A stretch of DNA of 64,000 nucleotides, from positions 62,001-126,000 of the forward strand of contig CAZLQD010000046.1 of the NCBI GenBank assembly GCA_964561605.1, in the 5' to 3' direction. A program made the translations under genes and the position numbers. This document shows, one piece after another, positions 44,442 to 54,863 of this stretch (position 1 is its first letter; each line of letters opens with the position of its first letter). The notes under the pieces were generated by a model. That model was given only the letters and a program-made list of their open reading frames with translations. It had not been told where the DNA came from and did no database searches. The DNA is from JALUZX01 sp964561605. GTDB lineage: Bacteria; Planctomycetota; UBA1135; JALUZX01.

Positions 44442-45340
44442 CCCCCTCCCACGGAAGGCTCCTCACCCCCCAGGCCCTGGCCCGGCTGGCCAACCTCCAA
44501 CTCGTGGCCAGGGAAATCGTCGAGGGATTCCTCTCCGGGCTCCACAGGAGCCCCTACCACGGTTTCTCCATCGAGTTCGCCGAATACCGGGACTACGTCA
44601 AGGGAGACGACCTCCGCTACCTGGACTGGAAGGCCTACGGCAAGTCCGACCGTCTCTACATCAAGAAGTTCCACAGCGAAACCAACACGGCCGTGCGGAT
44701 CCTCCTGGACCGGAGCGGCTCCATGGCCTTCTCCTCCGTGGAAGGGGTCACGAAGTTCCGCTACGCCCTCTTCCTGGCGGCGGCCCTGGCCTTCGTGGCC
44801 TCACGCCAGCAGGACGCTCCCGGTGTCCTGGCCTTCTCCTCCGAGGGCACCCGGGGGCTCCCGCCGAAGGGGGGACAGGGCCACCTGCTCGATCTCTTCC
44901 GCCTCCTGGAGGAACTGGAGCCGGCCGGGGAGACCACCCTGGCTCCCACCCTGCACGCCGTGGCGGAGAGCGCCGGAAGGCGGAGCCTGGTGGTGGTTCT
45001 CTCGGACCTCCTGGACGAGCCCGACGAAGTCCTCTCCGGCCTGAGGCACCTCAGGTTCAAGGGCCACGAAGTCCTTCTCTTCCACGTCCTGGACCCGGCC
45101 GAGATCCAGTTCCCCTACACGGAACTCCTGGACTTCCAGGACCTGGAGACGGGCGAGCGCCTCCAGGTCCACGCCTTCTCCTGGCGGAGGAACTACTTGA
45201 AGGAACTCAAGGAATTCGCCGACCGGGTCCGGAGAGTCTGCTCCCAGGCCCGGGTGGAGTATCACCTGGCCCGCACGGACCGGCCCTTCGACCTCTACCT
45301 GGCGGGATATCTTCACAAGCGGTCCACGGGAAGGAGGTAG
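44438..45340 (+). CDS. DUF58 (VWA-like) protein
   Basis: A 300-residue cytoplasmic protein of the DUF58 family, the usual partner of MoxR. The DUF58 signature lies at 'EFAEYRDYVKGDDLRYLDWKAYGKSDRLYIK', and the VWA metal-ion-dependent adhesion site is intact as LLDRSGSM. A second acidic position follows in 'VVVLSDLLDE'. Starts on the ATGA shared with moxR and ends 6 nt before the BatA-like gene. It is thought to be recruited to or remodelled by MoxR. Confidence 0.95.
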
Positions 45341-45346
45341 GGCGTC

Positions 45347-47446
45347 GTGGGAGGCTTCTCCTTTCTCTTTCCCGCCTTCCTGGCAGGCCTGGCCGCCCTG
45401 GCCCTGCCCATCCTCATCCACCTGATCCACAGGAAGAAATCCAAGGTCCTCCCCTTTTCGTCGCTCCGCTTCCTGAGACTCGTGGAGAAACGGATCGCCC
45501 GAAGGCGGCGGCTCGAGGAGTACCTGGTCCTCCTTCTCCGCGCCCTGGCCCTGGCCTTCCTCGCCCTGGGCCTCGCCGCCCCGGTCTTCAGGAACGGGAC
45601 GGGGTCCCGCATGTCCCTGGCCCGGGTCCTGGTCCTGGACGACTCCATGAGCATGTCCCTGACTCCGCCGGGGGGCTCGAGCCTCCTGGAAAAGGCCAAG
45701 GAGACCGCCCTGGCCCTCCTGGCCCCCCTGACCTCCCGGGACTCGGCCGCCCTGGTCACCCTCCACCCCGGCAAGGAGGAGCCGGTCCTGACCCGCAACA
45801 TATCCCGGGTGAAGGAATCGGTCCTCAGGCTCAGGCCCACCCTGGGGGACACCCCCCTCAACGAGGCCATCCGCAAAGGGATCTCCCTCCTGGCCGAGGC
45901 CCCCGCTGCGGAGAAGGACCTGGTGATCCTGACGGACCGCCAGGCCGGGGCCGTCAAGGAGGTGCGGACCTCCAAGCTCCTGGAGAGGCTCCCCAAGGGG
46001 ACCCGCCTCTTCCTCGCCTCGCCCCGGGACCGGGCCGCCGCCAACCTGACCATCCGGTCCGTCCTGGTCCGCCCCCTCCCCTCGAGCGGAAGGGGCCACA
46101 GGGTCCTGGTGAGCCTGGTCAACCGTTCCGGCCTGGAGGTACAGGCGACCCTCACCCTCGAGGTGGACGGCGCCGCCCGGGCCGGGAAGGAGGTCCAGGT
46201 CCCTCCCGGCGGTGCCCTGGAGCTCTCATTCGACCTTCCGGATACGGGAGAGAAGGAAAGGGTGGGCCTGGCCCGCCTCTCTGGGGACGAGCTCCCAGGC
46301 GACGACCGCCGCTGGTTCCTCCTTCCCAAGAGGAGCCCCCTGCCCGTCCTGGTGATCTCCGGCGCCCCGCCGGCCGTTCCCAGGCTGGACCCGGCCTTCT
46401 ACCTCGTCCGGGCCCTGGGGCCCGGAGAGGAGTCCACCCTCTCCCCCGAACGGACCACGCCGGCGGAGGCGGCCTCGCGGGACTTCTCCTCCCTGGGCGC
46501 CCTGGTCCTGGCCGACTCCCTCCCTCTCCCGGCCGAAACGGCCCTGGCCGTCCGGAAATACCTGGAACGGGGCGGAGGCGTGCTGGCCTTCCTCGGCCCC
46601 GGGACGGAAGAAGACACCTTCGACCGGATCTCTCCTGACCTCGGGATCCGGGTGGGAACCGTTGCAGGGGACCAGGAGGGAGAGACCCGCACCTTCCACC
46701 TGACCGCCCTGGACCTGCGCCACCCGGCCCTGGCCCCCCTGGGGGCCACATCCCCCCCCGTGCGGCTCGGCCTGGCCCGGATCTTCCGTTACCGGAGGTT
46801 TTCCCGCCTTCCCAAGCCGGCCCGGATCCTGGCCAGGTTCTCCGGAGGAGACCCGGCCCTGGTGGAGGTCCGCTGCGGAAAGGGCCGCCTCCTGGTCTTC
46901 GCCTCCACGGCCAATCCCGAGTGGAACGACCTGGCCTGGCGGGTCTCCTACGTCCCCTTCCTCCACTCCCTTGTCCACGCCCTCGCCCCCAAGGGCCCCC
47001 TGGGAGGAGAAGAGTGGTTCCCGGAGAGACCCATGACCCTCACCTGGCCGGATCGGCGGGAGGCGCCCCTGGAGATCCTCCTTTCCGCCGGCGCCCTCCG
47101 GCGCAGGGTGGAAGGCAGGCCCTCGGGAGGAGGGATGGAATTCCCCCTGGGCGTCCTCCACCGCCCGGGCATCGCCGAACTGGAGCTCCGGGGCCGGGGG
47201 CGGTCCTCGCGAATCCGCATTCCCGTCAACGTGGATCCCGCCGAAGGGGACCTGGAACGAGACCCCTGGAAAGATTTCCCCGGCCTCCGGATTCCCCTGG
47301 AGGAGCCGGCCTCCGCAGCAGAAAGGGTGGAAGCCGGCCTCCAGGGCCTCTCGCTGGCCGATCCCCTCCTCGTCCTGGCCATCCTGTTTCTCCTCGGCGA
47401 GGGCCTTCTCTCCCGGCGTATCGCCTTCGGTGGAGGTGGAGAATGA
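45347..47446 (+). CDS. BatA-like membrane protein with VWA domain
   Basis: A 699-residue membrane protein. The N-terminus carries the BatA signature: a first membrane helix (about 5-22), LIHLIHRKK and, after a basic loop, a second helix (about 60-80). A VWA domain follows with MIDAS motif LDDSMSMSL, then a CARDB/Ig-like region (about 230-320), a glutamine-amidotransferase-like domain (about 330-530) and a last helix near the C-terminus (about 670-690). Start is the GTG at 45347. The stop overlaps the next start by 4 nt. Such proteins anchor MoxR-linked VWA complexes in the inner membrane, with most of the chain in the periplasm. Confidence 0.88.
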   Translation: MGGFSFLFPAFLAGLAALALPILIHLIHRKKSKVLPFSSLRFLRLVEKRIARRRRLEEYLVLLLRALALAFLALGLAAPVFRNGTGSRMSLARVLVLDDSMSMSLTPPGGSSLLEKAKETALALLAPLTSRDSAALVTLHPGKEEPVLTRNISRVKESVLRLRPTLGDTPLNEAIRKGISLLAEAPAAEKDLVILTDRQAGAVKEVRTSKLLERLPKGTRLFLASPRDRAAANLTIRSVLVRPLPSSGRGHRVLVSLVNRSGLEVQATLTLEVDGAARAGKEVQVPPGGALELSFDLPDTGEKERVGLARLSGDELPGDDRRWFLLPKRSPLPVLVISGAPPAVPRLDPAFYLVRALGPGEESTLSPERTTPAEAASRDFSSLGALVLADSLPLPAETALAVRKYLERGGGVLAFLGPGTEEDTFDRISPDLGIRVGTVAGDQEGETRTFHLTALDLRHPALAPLGATSPPVRLGLARIFRYRRFSRLPKPARILARFSGGDPALVEVRCGKGRLLVFASTANPEWNDLAWRVSYVPFLHSLVHALAPKGPLGGEEWFPERPMTLTWPDRREAPLEILLSAGALRRRVEGRPSGGGMEFPLGVLHRPGIAELELRGRGRSSRIRIPVNVDPAEGDLERDPWKDFPGLRIPLEEPASAAERVEAGLQGLSLADPLLVLAILFLLGEGLLSRRIAFGGGGE

Positions 47447-49653
47447 TCGCCTTCTGGCTGAAGTTCGGCGGTGGCTGGAGCGCCTGGGCCGGGATCCTCC
47501 TGTTCCTGGCCGGGGCGGCCGCCGCCCTTTGGGGATACAAGGAAGCCGTAAGAGGAGGCGGGAACCGGACGGGAAGGGCCCTCCTGGCCGTCCGCCTCCT
47601 GGCTCTTCTCCTCTTCTGCCTGGTCCTCCTGCACCCCGTCCTGGCCCTCCGGAGCAAGAGCGGGGAGAAACCCCTCCTGGCGGTGCTCCTGGACGACTCC
47701 CGGTCCATGGCCGTCCGGGACTCCCTGGGAGGCGCTTCCCGGGCCGAGGCGGCGAGAAAGATCCTCTTCGCCGGCGGGGAACACTCCCTGGCGGCCCGCC
47801 TCCTTGCCGATTGGACTCTCTCCTTCCACCTCTTCTCGGGTCCGCCCGTCTCGGTCACCCGGGAGAGGGCCGCCTCCACGAAGGGAATCGCCCGGGGAGG
47901 AGCGAGCCTGATCCGGGAAGCGGTGAACGCCCTGGCCGGCCGGGACCGGGGGGGGAGGCTCGGGGGGATCCTCCTTTTCTCCGACGGGAGGGAGACCGGC
48001 TCGGGCACGGGCCCCCTCCCCGGGAGAATCCCCGTGTATCCCGTGGCCCTGGGGAGTTCCGGCGGGGGGTCCGCCTTCCGGGACCTGGCCCTTCGAGCCG
48101 TCCAGGTCGGGGAGAGGGCCCTGTTGGCCAACAGGATGGAAGGCCTCATCCAAGTCTCTTCCAAGGGACTCCCCCAGGTGACCACCAGCCTGGTCCTCGA
48201 GCGGGACGGCAACAAGGTCCTGGAGAAGAAGGTCGTCGTCCCCCCGGGGGAGAGCACCTTGAAGTTCGCCTTCGTTCCCAAGGTGGCGGGCAACCACGCC
48301 TACGTCGTCTCCCTCGCCCCCGTGCCGGGAGAGACCCAGCCGGACAACAACAAGCGGGCCTTCGTCCTCTCCGTGGACCCCAGGAAGCTGAGAGTCCTCT
48401 ACTACGAGCCCAGGCCCAGGTGGAAATACAAGTTCCTCCGCCAGGCCCTTCTCAGGGACCGGAACCTTTCGGTCACCTTCCAGCTCCGGACCAACCCGGC
48501 CCGGATCCTCCAGCAAGGGTCCTCCCCCACCCCCCTCAGGGGAGGCTTCCCCTCGGACATGAAGGAGATGGGCGTCTTCGACTGCCTGGTCCTGGGGGAC
48601 CTGGGGCCCGGGGACCTGACGGCCCAGCAATGGCGGCTCCTGGTGACCTACGTGAACCGCCTGGGGGGAGGAGTGATCTTCCTGGGGGGACCCGTCTCCT
48701 GGAGTCCCGGCGGGATCGGGGCCACACCCCTCGCCCAGATCCTCCCCTGTCCCGGCGGGGCCGGCCAGCTCAGGGGACGGCTCCTGGTGCGGATCACCCG
48801 GGAGGGAAGGGGCCACCCCATCCTCTCGGGGCTGGAGAAGGTCCTCCGCGGGGGAAGGGCCGCCCTCTTCCCTCTCTCCAACATCTTCCGTCTCACCGGG
48901 ATGAAACCCGGGGCCCAGGTCCTCGCCGCGGCGACGGGTCCCAAGGGCGGCACATTCCCACTTCTTGCGGTCCAACGGATCGGTGCCGGCAGGACCCTGG
49001 TCTTCGCCTCCGATTCGGACTGGAAATGGGTCATGGAGAGGCGGCGCGAAGGCGGGGAGCTTCTCTTCAACCACCTCTGGAGCCAGGCTGTCCGCTGGGT
49101 GGCCGGGAAGGAAGCCGCCTCCCGGGCCCGGTCCGGCGCTCTCACCCTCGCCGTGGACCGTCCCGTGGTGACCGTGGGAGGAAAACTCCGGGTGACCCTG
49201 GGCGGCGCAGGGATCCTCTCGGCCTCGGCCTTCCTGGAGGCCCCTTCCGGGACGGTCCCCATAGCCCTGGAGAAACAGGGAGGCGCCCTTGCCGCCACCC
49301 TCACTCCTTCCGTGCCGGGTTCCTACATCGTCAAGGCGAGGGTGGAGGTGAAAGGACCCAAGGGAAAGGCCGTGAAGGAGCTGAAGACCCGGTTTCTCGC
49401 GGAGCCCGACGAGAGGGAGACCACCGACACGTCCCTGGACAAGCCCTTCCTCGAACGGATCGCCCGGGCCACGGGGGGAAAGGTCTTCGATGCGGTTACG
49501 GCAAAGAGAATTCCCGAGTCCCTGGAGAAGAGGCTTCTGAGGGAGAAGAAGGTGAGGGAGTACCATCCCAGGTCCACGCCCTGGCTCTTTCTCGCAGTCG
49601 TCCTCCTCCTGGGAGTCGAATGGTGGGTGAGAAGGAGGCGTTATGGCATCTGA
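47443..49653 (+). CDS. Membrane VWA / glutamine-amidotransferase-like protein
   Basis: A 736-residue membrane protein similar in plan to its upstream neighbour. Two N-terminal helices (about 10-30 and 42-62) precede a VWA domain with LDDSRSMAV, a beta-sandwich (about 205-305), a large domain of the DUF1355/amidotransferase type ('VLGDLGPGDLTAQQWRLLVTYV', 'GGGVIFLGGPVSWSPGG') and a C-terminal helix near 715-732. No amidotransferase Cys-His-Glu triad is obvious, so it is probably not an active amidotransferase. The ATG overlaps the previous stop (ATGA), and the end overlaps the next gene by 11 nt. Confidence 0.86.
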   Translation: MIAFWLKFGGGWSAWAGILLFLAGAAAALWGYKEAVRGGGNRTGRALLAVRLLALLLFCLVLLHPVLALRSKSGEKPLLAVLLDDSRSMAVRDSLGGASRAEAARKILFAGGEHSLAARLLADWTLSFHLFSGPPVSVTRERAASTKGIARGGASLIREAVNALAGRDRGGRLGGILLFSDGRETGSGTGPLPGRIPVYPVALGSSGGGSAFRDLALRAVQVGERALLANRMEGLIQVSSKGLPQVTTSLVLERDGNKVLEKKVVVPPGESTLKFAFVPKVAGNHAYVVSLAPVPGETQPDNNKRAFVLSVDPRKLRVLYYEPRPRWKYKFLRQALLRDRNLSVTFQLRTNPARILQQGSSPTPLRGGFPSDMKEMGVFDCLVLGDLGPGDLTAQQWRLLVTYVNRLGGGVIFLGGPVSWSPGGIGATPLAQILPCPGGAGQLRGRLLVRITREGRGHPILSGLEKVLRGGRAALFPLSNIFRLTGMKPGAQVLAAATGPKGGTFPLLAVQRIGAGRTLVFASDSDWKWVMERRREGGELLFNHLWSQAVRWVAGKEAASRARSGALTLAVDRPVVTVGGKLRVTLGGAGILSASAFLEAPSGTVPIALEKQGGALAATLTPSVPGSYIVKARVEVKGPKGKAVKELKTRFLAEPDERETTDTSLDKPFLERIARATGGKVFDAVTAKRIPESLEKRLLREKKVREYHPRSTPWLFLAVVLLLGVEWWVRRRRYGI

Positions 49654-50806
49654 GTGGAAGATACCGGCCTCGGCGGCCCTGGCCCTCCTTTCCTTACTCC
49701 CCCGGGCCCCGGCCCAGGACGAGGACCTCCGGGGCACGGCGGTGATCTCCGACGGGAGGGTGCTCCGGGGGGAGATCGAGATGGATGCGCCGGGTTGGTT
49801 CTCTCTCTTCGATCCGGTCCGGAAACGGAGATTCCGGATCCCCCCCTCCAAGGTGGCCAGGCTCCTCTTCTCGGTGGAGTCTGAGAAGCTGGTCCGGGGC
49901 TGGATGTTCCGGGAGGAATCCAGGAACGAGAAGATCCAGCTCCCCTTCCTCCGGCCCGTGAGAGAGCTGGCCGTCACGGCGATCCTGAAGACGGGACAGC
50001 GCATCACAGGACACCTGGACGCCGCGGTCCTCCACCTCTGGGTGGAAAAAGGGGAGGAAGAGAAGGAATACAGGCTCGTCCTGACGAGCCGCCAGAGAGG
50101 AAAGAAGGGCCAGAAGCTGGAGGATCTCCTCTGGGTGAAGGAGCTGGTCCTGGGCAAGGAGGCCCCCCTCACCAGGCCGGCCGTCCTCACCCTCCGCCTG
50201 CCCCCGGGGATCCTGGCCAGGGCGGTCTCCCTGGAGGAACGGGTCTCCTATGCGCCGAAGAAAGAGGGAAAGAAGAGACGGAGGAAGAAGAGGCCCCGGG
50301 CGGGAGCCGCCTCGAGACCCCGGGCGGGAGGCCCCGGAGAAGTCCGTTTCGAAGGAGTCCTCCCCGGGCGGGTGAGCCTCTTCTTCCTGGGGGAGAAGAC
50401 CCTCTGGGCGGGATGGCCGCCCCAGGCCCGCCCCGTGCCGCCCCGGGCCCTCCGGCAAGTGAAGGACAAGATCGCCGACGTGGAGGAATTCTTCGACGAG
50501 AAGAAGGTCCTCCTCGCATGCGCCCTTCCCGGAAAGAAAGTCCTGGCCCTCGTCCAAGGGAGACGCCTCGGCGTAACCACCTACAAGAACCGGAAAGCGG
50601 CCCGCTGGGACCTCTACCTCCTGGAAGAGGCGGACCGGGGGACCTGGGACATAAAGCTCCGCTTCTTCCTTTTCCGCCGGGTCGGAGAGAAGCCGGGAGT
50701 CCCCGTTCCAGGTGTGGAGAAAGTCGTTCCCCTCCCCCGTTTCGGGGGAATCCAGGTTCCGGCCTCGGGCGGCCGGGTGGACCTGGGGGAGGTGAAGTTG
50801 CCGTGA
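49643..50806 (+). CDS. Exported protein of unknown function in the MoxR operon (387 aa)
   Basis: Not recognised. A leader (about 1-24, ending ALLSLLPRAPAQ) is followed by beta-rich sequence that begins 'GTAVISDGRVLRGEIEM', a pattern seen in short SH3- or Sm-like beta barrels. A very basic stretch (KKEGKKRRRKKRPRAG, near 208-223) divides it from the C-terminal half. The ATG at 49643 follows AAGGAGG and overlaps the preceding gene by 11 nt; the stop overlaps the next GTG by 4 nt. Tight coupling implies a function with the VWA membrane proteins. Confidence 0.78.
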   Translation: MASEWKIPASAALALLSLLPRAPAQDEDLRGTAVISDGRVLRGEIEMDAPGWFSLFDPVRKRRFRIPPSKVARLLFSVESEKLVRGWMFREESRNEKIQLPFLRPVRELAVTAILKTGQRITGHLDAAVLHLWVEKGEEEKEYRLVLTSRQRGKKGQKLEDLLWVKELVLGKEAPLTRPAVLTLRLPPGILARAVSLEERVSYAPKKEGKKRRRKKRPRAGAASRPRAGGPGEVRFEGVLPGRVSLFFLGEKTLWAGWPPQARPVPPRALRQVKDKIADVEEFFDEKKVLLACALPGKKVLALVQGRRLGVTTYKNRKAARWDLYLLEEADRGTWDIKLRFFLFRRVGEKPGVPVPGVEKVVPLPRFGGIQVPASGGRVDLGEVKLP

Positions 50807-53800
50807 TCCCCGATCGAATCCGAAAGATCCTGGCCGCCGCCGACAGGAGGTGGCGTTCCATGCTCCTCCTGGAAGGCCTCCTCCTGGCCCTGGCCGCCGC
50901 TGCGGGAGTGCTCATCTTCCTCTGCCTGGCCGACAACTTGGCGGCCCTTCCCTGGATCCTGAGGAGAACGGCCTTCCTCGCCACCCTGGCGGTGCCGGCG
51001 GCCTGGTTCGCCTGGAAGAGGCTCCGCCCCGCTTCGAGGCCCGCCCCCCCGGCCGCCCTGGCCGTGAAGGTGGAGCGCACCAATCCCGGGTTGGACAACC
51101 TACTGGTCAACTCCGTGCTCCTGGCCCATCGCCGGGGCGAACCCATGGTGGACCTCCTCCTCCACGGGGCGGAGGAGAAGGCCTCCAGGGCCGACCCGGC
51201 CCGGGTCGCCCCCTGGGGGAAGCTCAAGAGGCTGGCCCTCTTCCTGGGAGGGATCCTCGCCCTCTGGGCCCTCTACCTGGGAGCCTTCCCGGCCCAGGCG
51301 GAGAACGCCCTCCGGCGCCTTCGCCTGCCCGACGACTACGCCCCGCCCCTTTCCTCCATCCTCCTTCTCGTCACACCCGGGGACTGCACCGTCCTGGAGG
51401 GCTCCGACCTGGAGATCCGGGCCGAGGCCAAGGGGGGAGGCCTCCCCGAGATGGCCGTCCTCCATCTCGAGAGGAAGAGCGGAGAGGCATCCTTTCCCAT
51501 GGAATTCGATGGAAGGGGTTTCCACCACGTCGTTCCCGCCGTGAAGGCCCCTTTCTCCTACTACGTGGAGGCACCGGGCGTCCGGACCCGGGCCTTCCGG
51601 GTCCGGGTCGTCGTCCCGCCCAGGCCCGACAGGATCACCGCCACTTTCGCCTACCCCGCCTATACGAAGTTGCCTCCCAAGACGGGCGTCCCCATCCAGG
51701 GGCCCCTGGACGTTCTGAAGGGGACCACCGCCACCGTCCGGTTCCACTTCAACCATCCCCTCCGGGAGGCGAAGGTCTCCTTCTTCGGAAAACCTCCCGT
51801 CCCCATGGAGAAGGAAGACGCCCGGACCTGGAGATTCGACCTGGCGGTCGAGCGAAGCGGGCGTTATACGCTCCACCTGCTCGACGAGGCTGGAAACCGG
51901 GACCGGGGGGACCTGGATTACGCCGTTCGCGCCAGGGACGACCTTCCCCCCGCCGTGAGGATCCCCCTCCCCGGGCGGGACGTGTTCTGCACCGCCGAGT
52001 CGAAGGTCCCCTTCGAGGTGGACGCCAGAGACGACGTGGGCCTGGCCGAGGTCGTCCTCGTGGCCGGGACCGAGCGGGGGGAGAAGCCCCTGACCAGGTG
52101 GAAAGCCTCGGGACGGGAAGGCCGGTTCAACGGGGTCCTCCTCCCCTCGGCCATGGGAGCCAGGCCGGGCGACGTCATCCATTACTACGCCCTGGCCGTG
52201 GACCTGAAGGGCACCCGGGCCCGCTCCCGGCTCTTCACCATCACCGTCCGAACCCCCGAGGACGAGAGGAGACGCCTGGCCGAGGACCTGGCCTCCCTCC
52301 TGGAGCGGATCAAGGCGATCCTGGAGAAGCAAGTGGCGGCCCGCCGCCGCAACGAGGCCCTCCTGGCCAGGTTCCCCCGCGTCTCCCGGCGCCTCTGGAG
52401 GACCGAGACGGCCGGGCTCGCCGCCGACCAGGAGGAGATCCGGAAGGACACCCTGGGAGTCCTGGCCGACTGGACGGACCCCCTCCTGCTGAGGGCCCCC
52501 GCAAGGGTGCTCCTGGAACAGGTGGCGGCCAGGGAGATGCCCGCCGCCGCCCGGGTCTTCCTCCAGGCCGCCTCCAGGGGAAGGCCGGTGAGGCTCGACC
52601 TGGAGCGGGGAGCGGGGGTCCAGAAGGTGATCGAGAAGATCCTCAGGCAGGTCCTGGCCTCGGGGAAGGATCTCCTGGCCCTGATCCGGGAGAAGGGCCC
52701 CGAGGCGGCTCTCAGGCAGTCCCTCCAGAGGCTCCACCGGTCCACGGAGACCCTCAAGGCGCTTGCGGAGAAGATGAAGAATTTCGTGGAGGAGCAGGAG
52801 AAGGTCGTGAAGGCCACAGAGGCCATAAGGGACGTGAGGCCCCAGGACTTCACCGGCGAGGAGTTGAAGAAACTCCAGGAGCTGGCCGCCACCGAACAGA
52901 AGTGGGGAGGGATCCTCATGGAGGCATGGAACGACCTTTCGAAGCTCTATCCCCAGGACTTCTCCAATTCCCGGCTATGCACGGAACTCCTCGAGGCCTA
53001 CAGCGAGGTGGAGCTGGCCGAAGACGCCTTGACGCGGAAGGCCGTAACCATGGCGGTGCCCTTCGAGCAGTCCGGGCTGGAACTGGCCAAGTCCATCACG
53101 GAAAACATCGAGCGCTGGCTCATGAACGTCCACGACTACCAGAAGTGGGTCATGGAGGAGCCTCCCGGGGACTACGAAGTGCCCATGGCCGACCTTCCCG
53201 AGGAACTCGAAGACCTGATCGGCGACCTGATCGACTCGGAGGACGCCATGTCCGAAGATACGGAGGACGTGACCTCCGGCTGGATGGACAGCCTAAACGA
53301 AGGCGCCGGTTGGGGAGCCATGGACGGCCCCATCTCCAACATGAGCGCCAAAGGGGTCACGGGAAACATGCTCCCCAACAGCCACGAGGTGGGCGGCCGG
53401 TCCGGGGAAGGAAGAACGGCCAAGTCCTCGGGGCAGATGGTCGAGAAGACGGCCACGGGAAAAGGGGGGCGCCGCACGCCCACCCGGTATACGCCAGACC
53501 CATTCGAGGGCGGTGAGGTGAAGGACAAGTCCACCGACCCCTCTTCGGGCTCCACCGGGGGAGGCAAGCTCTCGGGCTCCAACGAGCAGGGCCTGAGAGG
53601 AGTCCCCTCCCCCCTGCTCAACCGCAAGATGCAGCGCCTCGCTTCCGAGCAGGCCAAGATCCGCCAGCGGGCGGAGAAACTGGATCGCAAGCTCAAGGCC
53701 AGGCGCTTCCACGTGAAGGACCTCTCCGAGGCGATCCGCCTGATGCGGGCCTTCGAGGAAAGCCTGAGAAAGGGCCTTCCCGCCGACTACTCAGCCCGCA

Positions 53801-53997
53801 GGCGGGCCATTTCGGACCGGCTTTCCTCGGTGAAGACCCTTTTCGAGGACAGGCTCCGCCTCCAGAGGGAAGGCAATCTCCTCCTTCCACGGAGGGTCCC
53901 GGGGAGCGTCAGGAGCGCGAGGGCCGAAGAACCGCCGGCCGAATACAGGCCGCTCGTGGAGGACTACTTCCGGTCCCTCCTGGAGGTGGAACGATGA
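50803..53997 (+). CDS. Large DUF4175-like membrane protein
   Basis: A 1064-residue protein resembling the DUF4175 family found in MoxR clusters. Two N-terminal helices (about 18-42 and 46-62) and a third near 145-160 anchor it. Ig-like beta-domains follow (about 180-480). The central and C-terminal thirds are long charged helices ('ERIKAILEKQVAARRRNEALLARF', 'RKMQRLASEQAKIRQRAEKLDRKLKARRF' in part), probably coiled coil, separated by a low-complexity Gly/Ser/Thr-rich linker (about 820-930). The GTG at 50803 overlaps the previous stop (GTGA); a longer in-frame extension is rejected because it runs through the previous gene. Function unknown; a scaffold for the VWA complex is plausible. Confidence 0.82.
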   Translation: MIPDRIRKILAAADRRWRSMLLLEGLLLALAAAAGVLIFLCLADNLAALPWILRRTAFLATLAVPAAWFAWKRLRPASRPAPPAALAVKVERTNPGLDNLLVNSVLLAHRRGEPMVDLLLHGAEEKASRADPARVAPWGKLKRLALFLGGILALWALYLGAFPAQAENALRRLRLPDDYAPPLSSILLLVTPGDCTVLEGSDLEIRAEAKGGGLPEMAVLHLERKSGEASFPMEFDGRGFHHVVPAVKAPFSYYVEAPGVRTRAFRVRVVVPPRPDRITATFAYPAYTKLPPKTGVPIQGPLDVLKGTTATVRFHFNHPLREAKVSFFGKPPVPMEKEDARTWRFDLAVERSGRYTLHLLDEAGNRDRGDLDYAVRARDDLPPAVRIPLPGRDVFCTAESKVPFEVDARDDVGLAEVVLVAGTERGEKPLTRWKASGREGRFNGVLLPSAMGARPGDVIHYYALAVDLKGTRARSRLFTITVRTPEDERRRLAEDLASLLERIKAILEKQVAARRRNEALLARFPRVSRRLWRTETAGLAADQEEIRKDTLGVLADWTDPLLLRAPARVLLEQVAAREMPAAARVFLQAASRGRPVRLDLERGAGVQKVIEKILRQVLASGKDLLALIREKGPEAALRQSLQRLHRSTETLKALAEKMKNFVEEQEKVVKATEAIRDVRPQDFTGEELKKLQELAATEQKWGGILMEAWNDLSKLYPQDFSNSRLCTELLEAYSEVELAEDALTRKAVTMAVPFEQSGLELAKSITENIERWLMNVHDYQKWVMEEPPGDYEVPMADLPEELEDLIGDLIDSEDAMSEDTEDVTSGWMDSLNEGAGWGAMDGPISNMSAKGVTGNMLPNSHEVGGRSGEGRTAKSSGQMVEKTATGKGGRRTPTRYTPDPFEGGEVKDKSTDPSSGSTGGGKLSGSNEQGLRGVPSPLLNRKMQRLASEQAKIRQRAEKLDRKLKARRFHVKDLSEAIRLMRAFEESLRKGLPADYSARRRAISDRLSSVKTLFEDRLRLQREGNLLLPRRVPGSVRSARAEEPPAEYRPLVEDYFRSLLEVER

Positions 53998-54863
53998 AGA
54001 GCGCAGCCGCAGTCTGGCTCCTTCTCCTCCTTCCCCCCCTCCTTTCGGCGAAACCGCCCCGCAAGGAGAAAAACCTGGTTCCCAACGGGGACTTCGAGAA
54101 GGGAAAGGAAGGCCGCCCCCTCGGGTGGGACAGGCCCGACGGGCTCACCTCCTTCTGGGTGAAGGACCCCCTCAGGCCCGGGAAGTGCATGCGCTTCGAC
54201 ACGGACGTCAACAAGGAGGAGTACTACAAGCGCAGGGAGGAGATGAAACTCCCCCATCCGCCTCCACCCCGCCCCAAGACCCCCACGAAGGGCCACAAGT
54301 ACAACACCGCCGCCGGCGTCACGGGGGTCCCCTTCTTCAGCGACTTCTTCCCCATCGACCCCCGGAAACCCTACAAGCTCACCGTGGACTTCATGCCCGG
54401 CAAGTGCGGTCTGGGAAGAAAGAAGCTCGTCCCCAAGATCTTCGTCAAGGGCTACATAAAAATGACCCGGGAGATCTGGGTGAACGGCAAGACCGTGAAG
54501 CGGGCCCTGGACCGGGTCGCCTTCAAGATCTACAAGGACCTGGATGACGGGGTCCGGGGGAAGTGGAAGACCTACACCCTCTACTTCTTCCCGGGCCGGA
54601 AAAATCCCTCCGTAAAGAGGCTCAAGGTCATGCTCTTTCCCTACTGGCCCCCGGGAGAGTACTTCTTCGACAACGTCCGGGTGACGCCCATGGACCTGAA
54701 GAGCTGGGAGAGAGAGAGGGCACTCCTCCTCCGGTTGGAGAAACGGGAGGCCGCAAGAAAGGGGAAGGTCCTTCCCGGCCGGGGGGCGGGCAACGTCCCT
54801 TCACCCAGGCAAAGAAGGAAGAAAGCGAAGAAGAGGAAGAGCAGACTTGCGCCCCAAGATTGA
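53994..54863 (+). CDS. Exported carbohydrate-binding-like protein of unknown function (289 aa)
   Basis: Leader (about 1-19), then 'KNLVPNGDFEKGKEGRPLGWD', the opening typical of jelly-roll carbohydrate-binding-like domains, and a closing strand 'GEYFFDNVRVTPM' near 220 that completes such a domain. The last ~50 residues are strongly basic (RRKKAKKRKSR), perhaps for binding acidic polymers or nucleic acid. Start overlaps the previous stop (ATGA) and the end overlaps the next gene by 17 nt. The ligand is unknown. Confidence 0.75.
   Translation: MKSAAAVWLLLLLPPLLSAKPPRKEKNLVPNGDFEKGKEGRPLGWDRPDGLTSFWVKDPLRPGKCMRFDTDVNKEEYYKRREEMKLPHPPPPRPKTPTKGHKYNTAAGVTGVPFFSDFFPIDPRKPYKLTVDFMPGKCGLGRKKLVPKIFVKGYIKMTREIWVNGKTVKRALDRVAFKIYKDLDDGVRGKWKTYTLYFFPGRKNPSVKRLKVMLFPYWPPGEYFFDNVRVTPMDLKSWERERALLLRLEKREAARKGKVLPGRGAGNVPSPRQRRKKAKKRKSRLAPQD

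Noticed and set aside
46948..50190. A 1080-codon minus-strand open frame
   Set aside because: It is antisense to three well-supported VWA-operon genes and its peptide shows no recognisable domain.
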